A DNA stretch of 64,000 nucleotides, from positions 4,076,001 through 4,140,000 of the forward strand of contig NZ_CP139715.1 in assembly GCF_034377285.1 (NCBI RefSeq), read 5' to 3'. A program made the position numbers and the translations under genes. The first letter of the stretch is position 1; each line of letters opens with the position of its first letter. Below are positions 8,318 through 16,663 of this stretch, in pieces. Origin of the DNA: Thalassobaculum sp. OXR-137 (lineage in GTDB: Bacteria > Pseudomonadota > Alphaproteobacteria > Thalassobaculales > Thalassobaculaceae). Under the pieces are notes generated by a model. The model saw only the letters and a list, made by a program, of their open reading frames with translations, ran no database searches and was not told the DNA's origin.

Positions 8318-9088
8318 ATGAAAAGCCGCCTGCATGACGTCTGGGCAGCCGACCGCGGCGCGCTCAACGGCTGGCTCTCCATTCCGTCCACTGTGACCGC
8401 GGAGTTCGCGGCGCTGCAGGACTACGACAGCCTCACCCTCGACCTGCAGCACGGGCTGGTGGACTACCAGAGCGCGCTGGAACTCATGCAGGCGGTGACC
8501 GGGTACGGCAAGACGGTGCTCGCCCGGGTGCCGTGGAACGAGCCGGGCATCATCATGAAGCTGCTCGACGGCGGCGCGCTCGGCATCATCTGCCCGATGA
8601 TCAACACCGCCGAGGAGGCCGCCCGCTTCGTCGGCGCCTGCCAGTACGCCCCGCGCGGGTACCGCTCCTCGGGTCCGACCCGGGCCGGGCTGATCTATCC
8701 GGACTATTTCAACCAGGCCAACGACACGATCGTCACCCTGGCGATGATCGAGACGGTGCAGGCGGTGGAGAACCTGGACGCGATCCTGGCGACCCCGAAT
8801 CTGACCGGCATCTATGTCGGCCCGGGCGACCTCGCCGTCTCCATGGGCAAGCCGCCGGCGCTCGACCACACCGACCCGGAGATGGTCGGCGTGATCGATG
8901 GCGTCCTGAAGAAGACCAAGGCCGCCGGCCTGAAATGCGGGATGCACTGCCTCAGCCCGGCCTACATGGCCGACGCGGTGAAGCAGGGCTTCGACTTCGT
9001 CACCCTCGCCAGCGACGTCCGGATTTTCACCGCCGCCCAGGCCGCCGGCGTGGGCGAGTTCCGCAAGCTCGGCGGAGGCGATCGATGA
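8318..9088 (+). CDS. HpcH/HpaI family class II aldolase
   Basis: 256 residues, the family's usual length. Motifs known from HpaI and 2-keto-3-deoxy-L-rhamnonate aldolase are visible: LDLQHG (H45, general base), LARVPWNEP (R70), AMIETVQAVENLD (metal Glu) and GPGDLAVSMG (metal Asp). These enzymes cleave 4-hydroxy-2-oxo acids retro-aldol fashion, giving pyruvate and an aldehyde, with a divalent metal. CGGAGGAAAC precedes the ATG. Its stop overlaps the next start (ATGA at 9085), so the two are translationally coupled. In context it likely splits the keto-acid made by the operon's other enzymes. Confidence 0.88.
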   Translation: MKSRLHDVWAADRGALNGWLSIPSTVTAEFAALQDYDSLTLDLQHGLVDYQSALELMQAVTGYGKTVLARVPWNEPGIIMKLLDGGALGIICPMINTAEEAARFVGACQYAPRGYRSSGPTRAGLIYPDYFNQANDTIVTLAMIETVQAVENLDAILATPNLTGIYVGPGDLAVSMGKPPALDHTDPEMVGVIDGVLKKTKAAGLKCGMHCLSPAYMADAVKQGFDFVTLASDVRIFTAAQAAGVGEFRKLGGGDR

Positions 9089-10230
9089 GTTCCGCCCCCT
9101 CGAAGGCGGTCCGCCGCGAAGGCAAGGAGGTCTTCGTTCCCGTCGAGGTGATGGAGCGGGTCGGCAAGGCCACCTTCGAGGCGAGCGGCTGCTCGCCCAA
9201 GGAGGCGGAGACCATCATCACCCGCCTCGCCGGCGCCAACCTGCGCGGCCATGACAGCCACGGCGTGATCCGCGTGCCGCGCTACGTGCAGTGGATCGAC
9301 GACGGCCGCCAGGTCCCGAACCAGCACATCGAGGTGATGCTTGACCAGCCGAGCTTCGCCGTGATCGACGGCCGCTTCGGCTTCGGCCAGAGCATCGGCG
9401 AGCAGACCGTCGATATCGGCATCGCCAAGGCCAAGCAGCACGGCGTGGCCATGACCGCCCTGCGGAACTCCGGCCATCTCGGCCGCATCGGCGACTGGGC
9501 CGAGCGGGCGGCGGCGGAAGGCATCGTGTCGATCCACATGGTCAACGTCCGCGGCTCGCTGATCGTCGCGCCGTTCGGCGGCGTGGACCGGCGCGGCAGC
9601 ACCAACCCGTTCTGCGCCGGCATCCCGATGCCGGACGACGACCCGATCATCCTCGACTTCGCCACCTCGCTGGTGGCCGAGGGCAAGGCGCTGGTGGCGC
9701 TCAAGGGCGGCAAGCCGCTGCCCCCGGGCTCGCTGGTCGATGCCGACGGCACGATCACCAGCGATCCGAAGCCGCTCTACGGCGAGACCCCACCGGGCCA
9801 GTATCCCGACCCGTCCAGGGGCCCCGGCGCCCTGCGCGCCTTCGGCGACCACAAGGGGTTCGGCATGAACTTCCTGATGGAGATGATGGCCGGCGCCCTC
9901 ACCGGCTCCGGCACCGCCGGTGCGCTGGGCGAGGAGCAGAATCGGCCGTTCTGCAACGGCATGTTCTCGATCTACGTGAACCTGGAGGCGGTCACGGGCG
10001 TGCCGGCCCATATGGGCCACCCCTTCGCCGAGGAAGTCCGCAACTACGTGGAATTCGTGAAGTCGGCCCGACCGACCGAGCCCGGAGGCCATGTGCTGAT
10101 CCCGGGCGAGAAGGAGAAGATGGTCATGGCGGAGCGGCTGAAGACCGGCCTTCCGCTGGCGGCCGAAGCCTGGGACGACATCGTCGCCACCGCCCGCTCC
10201 AAGGGCGTGAACGACGTGGAGATGACCTAG
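9085..10230 (+). CDS. Ldh family (malate/L-lactate/ureidoglycolate-type) NAD(P)-dependent oxidoreductase
   Basis: 381 residues starting at the ATG that overlaps the aldolase stop, with GGAGG upstream. The Ldh2 fold is recognised by LRGHDSHGVIRVPRYV (catalytic His in SHG, near residue 53), the NSGHLGRIGDWAE block, and FATSLVAEGK, where the Ldh2 nicotinamide-binding region lies. Known relatives oxidise malate, sulfolactate, ureidoglycolate or delta-1-piperideine carboxylate; which applies here is not decidable. Last gene of the operon, with a terminator-like hairpin 9 bases after the stop. With the D-specific enzyme upstream, it could allow epimerisation of a hydroxyacid through its oxo form. 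Confidence 0.85.
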   Translation: MSSAPSKAVRREGKEVFVPVEVMERVGKATFEASGCSPKEAETIITRLAGANLRGHDSHGVIRVPRYVQWIDDGRQVPNQHIEVMLDQPSFAVIDGRFGFGQSIGEQTVDIGIAKAKQHGVAMTALRNSGHLGRIGDWAERAAAEGIVSIHMVNVRGSLIVAPFGGVDRRGSTNPFCAGIPMPDDDPIILDFATSLVAEGKALVALKGGKPLPPGSLVDADGTITSDPKPLYGETPPGQYPDPSRGPGALRAFGDHKGFGMNFLMEMMAGALTGSGTAGALGEEQNRPFCNGMFSIYVNLEAVTGVPAHMGHPFAEEVRNYVEFVKSARPTEPGGHVLIPGEKEKMVMAERLKTGLPLAAEAWDDIVATARSKGVNDVEMT

Positions 10231-10238
10231 AGTGGTTG

Positions 10239-10275
10239 GGGGTCGGCCCGGGTAACGGACCGACCCCTTCCCTTG
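10239..10275 (+). terminator. Terminator-like hairpin after the catabolic operon
   Basis: Stem GGGGTCGG (10239-10246) / CCGACCCC (10260-10267) followed by TTCCCTTGT, located just after the Ldh-family stop and before the convergent GGDEF gene end at 10281. Confidence 0.6.
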
Positions 10276-10280
10276 TCGTT

Positions 10281-11561
10281 TCAGCTTACCGCCACGCCGT
10301 CGCGGCCGATCACCCGGTCCCGGCCCGCGCCTTTGGCGTCTCGCAGCCGGGCCTCGGCCGTGGCGCAGATCCCGTCCAGATCCCGACCGTCCTCCGGCCC
10401 GCTGGCCACGCCGATGCTGACCGTCACGATGGCGCCGTGGTCCGACAGATCGGCCCGGGCGACGGTCCGGCGCAGCAGCTCCGCCAGATCGACGGATGTG
10501 GGGTGATCGAGCCCCAGGGCGACGATGGCGAAGGCGTCGCCGCCGTGGCGGAACAGATGGCAGCGCCCGTCGCCGAGCGTCCGGTTCAGCAGACGGGTCA
10601 GGTCGCGCAGGATCACGTCGCCTGCCGCCCGGCCCTCGCGATCGTTGATCCGGCGCATGCCGTCCACGTCCAGCACAAGCACGCTGACCGGCTCGCCGGT
10701 CGCCAGCGCCGCCTCGGTCAGTTCGTGGCCGAGCGAATCGAATCGCCCGCGGTCGAGGGCCCCAGTGAGCCGGTCGCGGCCGCGGCCGCCCAGCAGGTCC
10801 AGATACCGCTCGCGATAGGTCAGCGTGTCGAACACGTCGGAGAGCTGCAGCGGGGTGAGATCCCGCCGGCGGCGCTCGATGAGCCGCAGATAGGCGTAGA
10901 CCAGAATGCTGAAGACGACGGCCGCCCCCATCTTCGCCGCCCAGCCGCCGTACAGCACGTGCCAGGGCGCGCCGGTGACGTAGTGCAGCGCCAGGAAGAA
11001 TCCGAGCTGGTCGAAGGTCAGCATCGCCGCCGAAGCGAGGAAGATCCGGATGAGCTGACGGTTCCGCAGCCAGCGTCCCAGATGCTCGTAGAGCAGGATC
11101 ACGCCAATGGCATCGAGGAACAGCAGCGTCGTGCCCCAGACCATGAGCCAGCCCATCTCGTCCACGAAGGCGATGTTCGGCTCGCGGCCCGGCACGGCCG
11201 GCACGACCTCGTGGTTCCGCAGCACGATCACGAGGCCGACGATCAGGAAGTTGCCGATCAGCAGGCCGTAGATCGGCTGACGCACGGTGGCGGCGTCCTC
11301 CTTGATGTACAGCAGCAGGATCATCAGCAGCTTGCCGGAGAACAGGATCGTGGAGCCCGGCGAGATGATCCCGAACGGCAGCTGGATGTAGAACACCGCC
11401 GCCAGATAGGTCTCCAGGAAGTGCATGACCCCGAGCGCGCAGAGGAACACGCCGAGTCCGACCCGGCGCCGCGCCCAGAAGAGCGCGCCCATGACGCCGA
11501 AATACAGAAGCGCCTGGACCAGAAGCAGGAGAACGTTGCTGGTTTCCAGCGTAATGGCCAT
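10281..11561 (-). CDS. Membrane protein with degenerate GGDEF domain
   Basis: 426 residues. The first ~235 contain seven or eight hydrophobic segments with short loops and end in an ERRRRD stop-transfer; the last ~170 form a GGDEF domain (DRLTGALDRGRF, then VLVLDVDGMRRIND, then RHGGDAFAIV). The signature is GGDAF instead of GG[DE]EF, and the usual RxxD inhibitory site five residues before it is absent (DGRC). Diguanylate cyclases make c-di-GMP from two GTP; loss of the second acidic residue makes activity doubtful. No EAL domain is present. It stands alone, converging with the preceding operon. Confidence 0.82.
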   Translation of the reverse strand: MAITLETSNVLLLLVQALLYFGVMGALFWARRRVGLGVFLCALGVMHFLETYLAAVFYIQLPFGIISPGSTILFSGKLLMILLLYIKEDAATVRQPIYGLLIGNFLIVGLVIVLRNHEVVPAVPGREPNIAFVDEMGWLMVWGTTLLFLDAIGVILLYEHLGRWLRNRQLIRIFLASAAMLTFDQLGFFLALHYVTGAPWHVLYGGWAAKMGAAVVFSILVYAYLRLIERRRRDLTPLQLSDVFDTLTYRERYLDLLGGRGRDRLTGALDRGRFDSLGHELTEAALATGEPVSVLVLDVDGMRRINDREGRAAGDVILRDLTRLLNRTLGDGRCHLFRHGGDAFAIVALGLDHPTSVDLAELLRRTVARADLSDHGAIVTVSIGVASGPEDGRDLDGICATAEARLRDAKGAGRDRVIGRDGVAVS

Positions 11562-11704
11562 GGGAACGCGGTCCTTGGTGCAGGTTCGAGAACAGTCCTA
11601 CACGCCTGCCCTACGGCCGACAACGCCTGCCGATGCGCATCGCCTGGAGATTCGTTTCACGGACACTCGGGGCGCCGGAATCCCGGTGCCTTGGGGTCAA
11701 CGTG

Positions 11705-11733
11705 AAAAAGCCCCGATGCGGGGCATCGAGGCT
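11705..11733 (-). terminator. Rho-independent terminator of rpmF
   Basis: On the minus strand the near-perfect stem AGCCTCGATGC / GCATCGGGGCT with a 3-base loop is followed directly by TTTTTCACG. It lies 48 bases after the rpmF stop. Confidence 0.8.
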
Positions 11734-11780
11734 CGTTCAAAGTCTTGAGCCGGCGTTCGGTGAACGCCGTCGGACCGGGA

Positions 11781-11966
11781 TCAGACCCGCTCCTTCACCT
11801 TCATCACCTGGCGACCGCGATACATGCCGGTCTTCAGATCGATGTGGTGCGGCCGGTGCAGCTCGCCGGTGTCCGGGCTCTCAACGTAGGCATCGGACGT
11901 CAGCTTGTCGTGCGCCCGGCGCATGCCCCGCTTGGACGGGGTAGTTTTACGCTTGGGAACCGCCAT
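11781..11966 (-). CDS. rpmF: 50S ribosomal protein L32
   Basis: 61 residues with the L32 signature [20 protein letters not shown] at the N-terminus and ELHRPHHID further on. This is the alphaproteobacterial form without the zinc-binding cysteines. L32 is a component of the large ribosomal subunit. The start is fixed by the conserved N-terminus and a GGAG site. The gene has its own promoter (12022-12050) and terminator (11705-11733), so it is a single transcription unit; plsX and fabH, its partners in many bacteria, are not adjacent. Confidence 0.97.
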   Translation of the reverse strand: MAVPKRKTTPSKRGMRRAHDKLTSDAYVESPDTGELHRPHHIDLKTGMYRGRQVMKVKERV

Positions 11967-12021
11967 CGTTCGCACTCCAATAGAAACACGGTGCCGCGGG
12001 CACCCCCGCAGCGGAGCGCGG

Positions 12022-12050
12022 TATATACGGAACTTGGCGCAGCGACGCAA
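12022..12050 (-). promoter_or_regulatory. Predicted rpmF promoter
   Basis: Minus strand: -35 TTGCGT (12045-12050), 17-bp spacer, -10 TATATA (12022-12027). Transcription would start about 45 bases before the L32 ATG. Confidence 0.55.
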
Positions 12051-12144
12051 GGGTTCCTGTCCAGCGCCGACACATAAAGGTAACTTGCCCCCAGGTTCCT
12101 CGCCGCATACTCGACTCACCCCAAAGGCCGTTCAAGTTCCCGCC

Positions 12145-13284
12145 ATGTCCCTTGTCTTCAGAAATGCCCGGATCGTCCTTCCCGATGCCGTGATCGACGG
12201 CACGCTCGCCTTGGACGGAGCGCAGATCGCCGCCGTGGACGACTCGCCGGCCGCGCCGCCGGACGCGGTGGATTGCGACGGCGACTACCTGCTGCCGGGA
12301 CTGGTCGAGCTGCACACCGACAACGTGGAGAAGCATTTCCAGCCGCGCGCCCAGGTGTTCTGGGACGCCGTCTCCGCCGCCGTCGCCCATGACGGCCAGA
12401 TCGCCACCTCGGGCATCACCACGGTCTACGATTCGCTCTGTCTCGGCCTGTCGGAGAAGGGCGAGCTGCGGGCCGCCCATGTGGGCCCGATCATCCAGGG
12501 AATCGTCGACGCGCGGCAGGCCGGGATGCTGCGGGCCGACCACCGGATCCATCTGCGCTGCGAGGTGATCGGCGAGGACGTGCTGGATCAGTTGAGCGAC
12601 TACGACGACAACGCGCTGATCGGGCTGGTCTCGCTCATGGATCACGCGCCGGGCCAGCGCCAGACCGCCGATATCGAGGTCTGGCACCGGCTGCGCCGCG
12701 AGGTGGACGGCCAGAGCGAGGAGCAGATCGCCGAGGCCTACGAGCGCCTGACCGCCGCCTCCCGAGACCTCGGTCCGCGTCAGCGCAGGGCGGTGGCCGA
12801 CTGGGCTCGCGCGCGCGGGATCAGCCTGGCCAGCCACGATGACGAAACGGAGGAGCATGTGCGGGAATCGGCCGAGATCGGCTGTTCCATCGCCGAGTTC
12901 CCGACCACGCGGGTCGCCGCCGAGGCCTGCCGCGCCCATGGGCTGGCGGTGCTGATGGGCGGCCCGAACCTGGTCCGGGGGCGGTCCTCCTACGGCAACA
13001 TCACCGCCCGCGATCTGGCGGCGGCCGGGCTGCTCGACATCATCTCCTCGGACTACGTGCCGGCGAGCATGCTGCACGGGGCCTTTTCGCTGGTGGAGCA
13101 TGTGGCGGGCTGGGACGTGCCGCGCGCCGTGGCGACGGTGACCGCGACGCCGGCGCGGCATGCGGGTCTGGACGACCGCGGCGTGCTGGAGCCGGGCAAG
13201 CGGGCGGATCTGATCCGCGTGCGGCTGATCGACGGCCGCCCGGTGGTGCGTGGCGTCTGGGTCGAAGGCGAGCGGGTCGCGTAA
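12145..13284 (+). CDS. phnM: Alpha-D-ribose 1-methylphosphonate 5-triphosphate diphosphatase PhnM
   Basis: 379 residues of the amidohydrolase superfamily. PhnM-specific text is clear: LPGLVELHTDNVEKHFQPR (HxD-type metal ligands), SLMDHAPGQRQ, SLASHDDETEEHV and FPTTRVAAEACRAHGL. In the C-P lyase pathway PhnM removes pyrophosphate from ribose 1-methylphosphonate 5-triphosphate. None of phnG-L or phnN, nor the phnCDE transporter, is in the window, so it is either part of a split phn regulon or a repurposed paralogue. ATG 12145 was chosen because homology begins there; the ribosome site is weak. Divergent to rpmF. Confidence 0.9.
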   Translation: MSLVFRNARIVLPDAVIDGTLALDGAQIAAVDDSPAAPPDAVDCDGDYLLPGLVELHTDNVEKHFQPRAQVFWDAVSAAVAHDGQIATSGITTVYDSLCLGLSEKGELRAAHVGPIIQGIVDARQAGMLRADHRIHLRCEVIGEDVLDQLSDYDDNALIGLVSLMDHAPGQRQTADIEVWHRLRREVDGQSEEQIAEAYERLTAASRDLGPRQRRAVADWARARGISLASHDDETEEHVRESAEIGCSIAEFPTTRVAAEACRAHGLAVLMGGPNLVRGRSSYGNITARDLAAAGLLDIISSDYVPASMLHGAFSLVEHVAGWDVPRAVATVTATPARHAGLDDRGVLEPGKRADLIRVRLIDGRPVVRGVWVEGERVA

Positions 13285-13296
13285 GGCAGCGGGGCC

Positions 13297-13472
13297 GGCC
13301 CTTCGACACGTCCCCCGGCTGACCGCCGGGGTCCTGCTCAGGGCGAGGTCCGTTAAATTTTCATATGGTCGTCATCCCGACCGACCTCCGGGTCACACCC
13401 GGAGGTCGGCGGATGCCGGACGTATTCTAGTGACCTCATCCTGAGCAGCCCCGCAGGGGCGTGTCGAAGGGC
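13297..13472. repeat. Family A palindromic intergenic repeat, copy 1, with family B insert
   Basis: Left arm begins CCCTTCGACACG (13299) and contains CTGCTCAGGGCGAGGTC (13334-13350). The right arm (13432-13472) is its inverted form, GACCTCATCCTGAGCAGC ... CGTGTCGAAGGGCC. Between the arms lies a family B hairpin (13371-13415, GTCATCCCG; stem CCGACCTCCGGGT / ACCCGGAGGTCGG). It fills the gap between convergent phnM and the ATC hydrolase gene. Confidence 0.85.
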
Positions 13473-13940
13473 CTATTCCTCGAAGGTGTAGCGGAAGTCG
13501 CAGTGGCTGGCGCCGCCCATCAGGGTCTGGGTGCGTTCCAGCTTGATTCGCGGGTCATAGCCCTCGCAGAAGGTGCCGTCGCGGTTGCAGGACAGCAGGT
13601 GGCCGATCTCGCCGAGCCCCATTGCCTTGTACATCTCGGAATACCGGCAGCGGGTGACGTTGAAGTCCAGGGTCTGCGGCGTGCGGTCGACCGGCTCGAT
13701 CTCCAGCGCGCCGCTGGCGGTCCAGTGTTTCTGGATATCGGCGAAGCTGTCGAGGTCGGTGCCGCCTTCGGCCTCGGCGGCGAAGCTCCGGCCCTGGGCG
13801 ATCGCCGCCTTCCTGATCGCGCTGTCGAGGATGTCCTGGGCCTGCGCCTTGCCGAGCTGGGCGACCATCTCCTCGTAGATCGGCTTGATCACCTCCGCCT
13901 CGATTCGGCGCTGCTCCAGGATCGGCAGTCTGTCAGCCAT
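13473..13940 (-). CDS. L-2-amino-thiazoline-4-carboxylic acid hydrolase family protein
   Basis: 155 residues from the ATG at 13940 (GAGGAGG upstream). The sequence fits the ATC-hydrolase family: LDFNVTRCRYSEMYKAMGLGEIGHLLSCNRDGTFCEGYDP, read as separate blocks, has the conserved NVTRCRYAE and SCxRDxxFxxGFNP features, including two conserved Cys. The named founding activity converts 2-amino-thiazoline-4-carboxylate to S-carbamoylcysteine, but most family members are uncharacterised. Its start shares one base with the stop of the upstream GST gene (TGATG), so the two are translationally coupled. Confidence 0.78.
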   Translation of the reverse strand: MADRLPILEQRRIEAEVIKPIYEEMVAQLGKAQAQDILDSAIRKAAIAQGRSFAAEAEGGTDLDSFADIQKHWTASGALEIEPVDRTPQTLDFNVTRCRYSEMYKAMGLGEIGHLLSCNRDGTFCEGYDPRIKLERTQTLMGGASHCDFRYTFEE

Positions 13941-14614
13941 CACATCCTCCTCGTCACCGGCCGGGAAAGCCTCCGGTCCGCCTCGTCGATCTCCGCTACG
14001 ACCGTGGCAACGGCCGGTCGCGCGAGCATACGGCGATACCATAGCGCCAGGTCCGGAAGACTGTCCAAGGACGGCCCGCCCAGCCGCACGCCGTAATGCA
14101 CGCTCATGAACAGCGCGATGTCCGCCATGGAGAACCGGCTGCAGAACCAGTCGCCGCGCAGCTCCCCGACCAGCGTCCCGTAGAGCGCCAGAAGCTCCTC
14201 TTCCGCCACGGCCGCCTTTGCTTCCAGCGCCGCCTCCTCGGCCGGATCCTGGCGCGCCGGTTCGGTGCGGAACATCAGCCGCGACAGCGGCTTCAGCAGG
14301 ATCTCGTCGGCGGTCAGTTCCAGCATCCGGCAGCGCGCCCGCGCCTTCGGGTCGGCCGGCATCAGCGCCGGCGCGGGCCAACCCTCCTCCAGGTATTCAA
14401 GAATCACGGTGGAATCGAACAGGGTCAGGTCGCCGTCGACCAGCACCGGCACCTGGCCCTTCGGGTTGCCGGCCAGGACCGCCGGGTGCTTCGGCGCATA
14501 GCCTTTGGATTGGCTGAAGGTCACGACCTCCCGGTCATGGGCGATGCCCTTCTCCGCCAGGGCGATCTCGACCTTGCGGGAGAACAGGCTGAGGGGACCG
14601 GAATACAGCTTCAC
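13940..14614 (-). CDS. Glutathione S-transferase family protein
   Basis: 224 residues from a GTG at 14614, with AGGAG seven bases upstream; the GST fold starts right there (KLYSGPLSLFSRKVEIALAEKG). The thioredoxin-like N-domain includes NPKGQVPVLVDGDLTLFDSTVILEYLEE as consecutive blocks (glutathione-site cis-Pro and the D/ES motif). A helical C-domain follows from about residue 90, with the N-capping FSMADIALF. GSTs conjugate glutathione to electrophiles in the cytoplasm. Coupled to the ATC-hydrolase gene, a pairing that suggests shared sulfur or thiol chemistry; this is inference. Confidence 0.88.
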   Translation of the reverse strand: MKLYSGPLSLFSRKVEIALAEKGIAHDREVVTFSQSKGYAPKHPAVLAGNPKGQVPVLVDGDLTLFDSTVILEYLEEGWPAPALMPADPKARARCRMLELTADEILLKPLSRLMFRTEPARQDPAEEAALEAKAAVAEEELLALYGTLVGELRGDWFCSRFSMADIALFMSVHYGVRLGGPSLDSLPDLALWYRRMLARPAVATVVAEIDEADRRLSRPVTRRM

Positions 14615-14685
14615 GTCGGCGCTCCTGGAAGAGGTGGTACGACGAGAACATACCACGAACACATGTCGCCGCCATACGCTCACTC

Positions 14686-14799
14686 CGTCTTCCCGGCCCT
14701 GCGCCGGGACCTAGAATTGGATCAACCGGGGCGCCGCAGAACGTTCTCCGTCGCTCCGCCTGGCAGATGTCTGGATCCCGGCGCAAGGCCGGGAAGACG
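14686..14799. repeat. Family B repeat, copy in GST/SDR gap
   Basis: CGTCTTCCCGGCCCTGCGCC at 14686 is inverted at 14773-14799 (GGATCCCGGCGC AA GGCCGGGAAGACG), with about 60 bases between. It occupies most of the 223-base gap 14615-14837; no gene is seen in that gap. Confidence 0.75.
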
Positions 14800-14837
14800 A
14801 TAAGGTGGTTACAGGGCCGCTTCCGTGCCCCCGCCTC

Positions 14838-15602
14838 TCACCGTGCGCTGTAGCCGCCGTCGAGCAGCAGATCGGCGCCGGTCATGAAGCTGGAATCGTC
14901 GCTGGCCAGGAACACCGCCCCGCGGCCCATCTCCGACGGCTGGCCCAGGCGGCCGAGCGGGTGCATGGCGAGCCCCCACTGCTTCTCCGCCTCCTCCATG
15001 GTGCCGAACTGCGAGGTCATGCGCTCGGTGGCGGTGCCGCCGGGGGACAGGGTGTTCACCCGGATGCCGTCCTCCGCATGGTCGAGCGCCATGCCCTTGG
15101 CCATCTGGATCAGCGCGCCCTTGGTCGTGCAGTACGGCGTGCTGCCGGCCCGCGCCACCCGGCCCATCTGCGAGGCGGTGAGGATGATCGACCCGCCGCC
15201 GGCCCGCTTCAGGTGCGGGATGCCGTGCTTGCACAGGTGGAAGGCGCCGGTAAGGTTGACGGCCAGCGCCTGGGTCCAGTCCTCCTCCGCCAGGGTCTCG
15301 ATGGTCGCCTTGGGGGTCATGGTCGCCGCGTTGGCCACCAGGATGTCGAGCCCGCCGAAGGCGCGGGCCGCCTGCTCGACCACATCGCGGACGCTGTCGG
15401 AGGAGCGCACGTCGCAATAGCCGCCGGCCGCCCGGCCGCCGCTCTCCACCAGGGACGCGGCCAGGGCTTCCGCCTCGCCGCCGTGGAGATCGGCGACGAA
15501 GACCGCCGCCCCCTCCTCCACGAAGGCCTCGCAGATCGCCCGGCCGATGCCGCGGGCGGCCCCGGTCACGATCGCCGCCCGTCCTTCCAGCTTGTCCGCC
15601 AT
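14838..15602 (-). CDS. SDR family NAD(P)-dependent oxidoreductase
   Basis: 254 residues from the ATG at 15602 (GGGGAGG upstream). Classical short-chain dehydrogenase motifs are present: TGAARGIG (cofactor site, residues 14-21), VANAAT, the catalytic S/Y/K set in ILTASQMG and YCTTKGAL, and SPGGTATER. Members of this cluster oxidise secondary alcohols or reduce ketones. It lies 14 bases after the stop of the alpha/beta hydrolase gene, so the two form an operon; a hydrolase plus SDR suggests ester or lactone breakdown, but no substrate can be named. Confidence 0.88.
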   Translation of the reverse strand: MADKLEGRAAIVTGAARGIGRAICEAFVEEGAAVFVADLHGGEAEALAASLVESGGRAAGGYCDVRSSDSVRDVVEQAARAFGGLDILVANAATMTPKATIETLAEEDWTQALAVNLTGAFHLCKHGIPHLKRAGGGSIILTASQMGRVARAGSTPYCTTKGALIQMAKGMALDHAEDGIRVNTLSPGGTATERMTSQFGTMEEAEKQWGLAMHPLGRLGQPSEMGRGAVFLASDDSSFMTGADLLLDGGYSAR

Positions 15603-15616
15603 GTCGGCAGCCTCCC

Positions 15617-16513
15617 CTATTTGTCGTTGACCGGCCCCGCCGTGATGATGGCACCGGTGGTCGAGCGCGGATCGCGCAACGTCCAGCGCCCGCACTCCAC
15701 GGTGTGGAAGAAATCCTCCACCACCGCGTTGAACAGGGCCGGTTCCTCGATGTTCATGGTGTGGCCGGTCTTCGGCAGCACCGACAGGGCGGCGGACGGG
15801 ATCATCCGCTTCATGAAATTGCCGACGTCGAGACAGGGATCGTCCTCGTCGCCGTTCACGATCAAGGTCGGAACGGTGAGCGCGTTCATCTGCTCGACCA
15901 GGTCGTAGAGCGACGGCCGGCGCGCCTGCACGCCGCGCATGGTGTTGGCCGAGCCCAGGGTGGAATGCTCGCAGAGCTGGGTCTCGAACTCCTTCCAGCC
16001 GCGCGGGTCCTTGGTCTCGAACTGCACCCGGGTCGGGCCGATGGCATAGGCCTTGCCGACCACGTCCATGCCCTCGGCCGCGATCCGGTCCGCCGTCGCC
16101 TCGGTCTCCTTGCGGAACTGCTCGCGGCGGTCCGCATCGGCGCCGTAACCGCAGCCGGCCACGGTCAGGGACAGGGCGCGGTCGGGATGGTGGAAGCCGA
16201 AATGCAGGGTGGCGAAGCCGCCCATGGACAGGCCGACGATATGGGCGGCGTCGATGCCGAGCCCGTCCAGGATCGAGCGGATGTCCTCCCGTGCCCGGTC
16301 CTGGCCATAGGCGTCCGGGCTCTCCGGAATGTCGGACGGGGCGTAGCCGCGGGCGGAATAGGTGATGCAACGGTAGCGCCGGCCGAAATGGCGCATCTGC
16401 GGCTCCCACGAGCGCCAGTCGCCGGCATATTCGTGCACGAACACGATCGGCGTGCCCTCTCCGACCTCCTCGAAGTACAGCTTCACACCGTCGTCGGTCG
16501 TCACGTGACCCAT
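15617..16513 (-). CDS. Alpha/beta hydrolase (enol-lactonase-like)
   Basis: 298 residues. The fold's active site is visible: VFVHEYAGDW (oxyanion region, residues 24-33), nucleophile elbow GLSMGG (S96), acid NGDEDD (D222) and TGHTMN (H251). The overall pattern resembles 3-oxoadipate enol-lactonases and related C-C or ester hydrolases. Start ATG at 16513 follows GGGGGAAG. It is upstream of, and co-transcribed with, the SDR gene. The 150 bases upstream (16514-16663) hold only a GC-rich dyad (CGCTCCGG ... CCGGAGCG) and no gene. Confidence 0.85.
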   Translation of the reverse strand: MGHVTTDDGVKLYFEEVGEGTPIVFVHEYAGDWRSWEPQMRHFGRRYRCITYSARGYAPSDIPESPDAYGQDRAREDIRSILDGLGIDAAHIVGLSMGGFATLHFGFHHPDRALSLTVAGCGYGADADRREQFRKETEATADRIAAEGMDVVGKAYAIGPTRVQFETKDPRGWKEFETQLCEHSTLGSANTMRGVQARRPSLYDLVEQMNALTVPTLIVNGDEDDPCLDVGNFMKRMIPSAALSVLPKTGHTMNIEEPALFNAVVEDFFHTVECGRWTLRDPRSTTGAIITAGPVNDK

Positions 16514-16663
16514 GGTCTTCCCCCGAGAGCGTTCTGGTTCGATTGGTTGCTGAGGCCGACATTGGAGCACCGCTTGCGGCGCGGCGGCAATGGCCCAAGC
16601 GTTCTGGAAGAGAATGGAGGACGATTCCCGCTCCGGCTCGAACCCGCCCGGAGCGATCGTGCT

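Noticed and set aside
13297-13472. Transposon or insertion sequence
   Set aside because: Palindromic arms are present but there is no transposase gene or target duplication; it is a short dispersed repeat.
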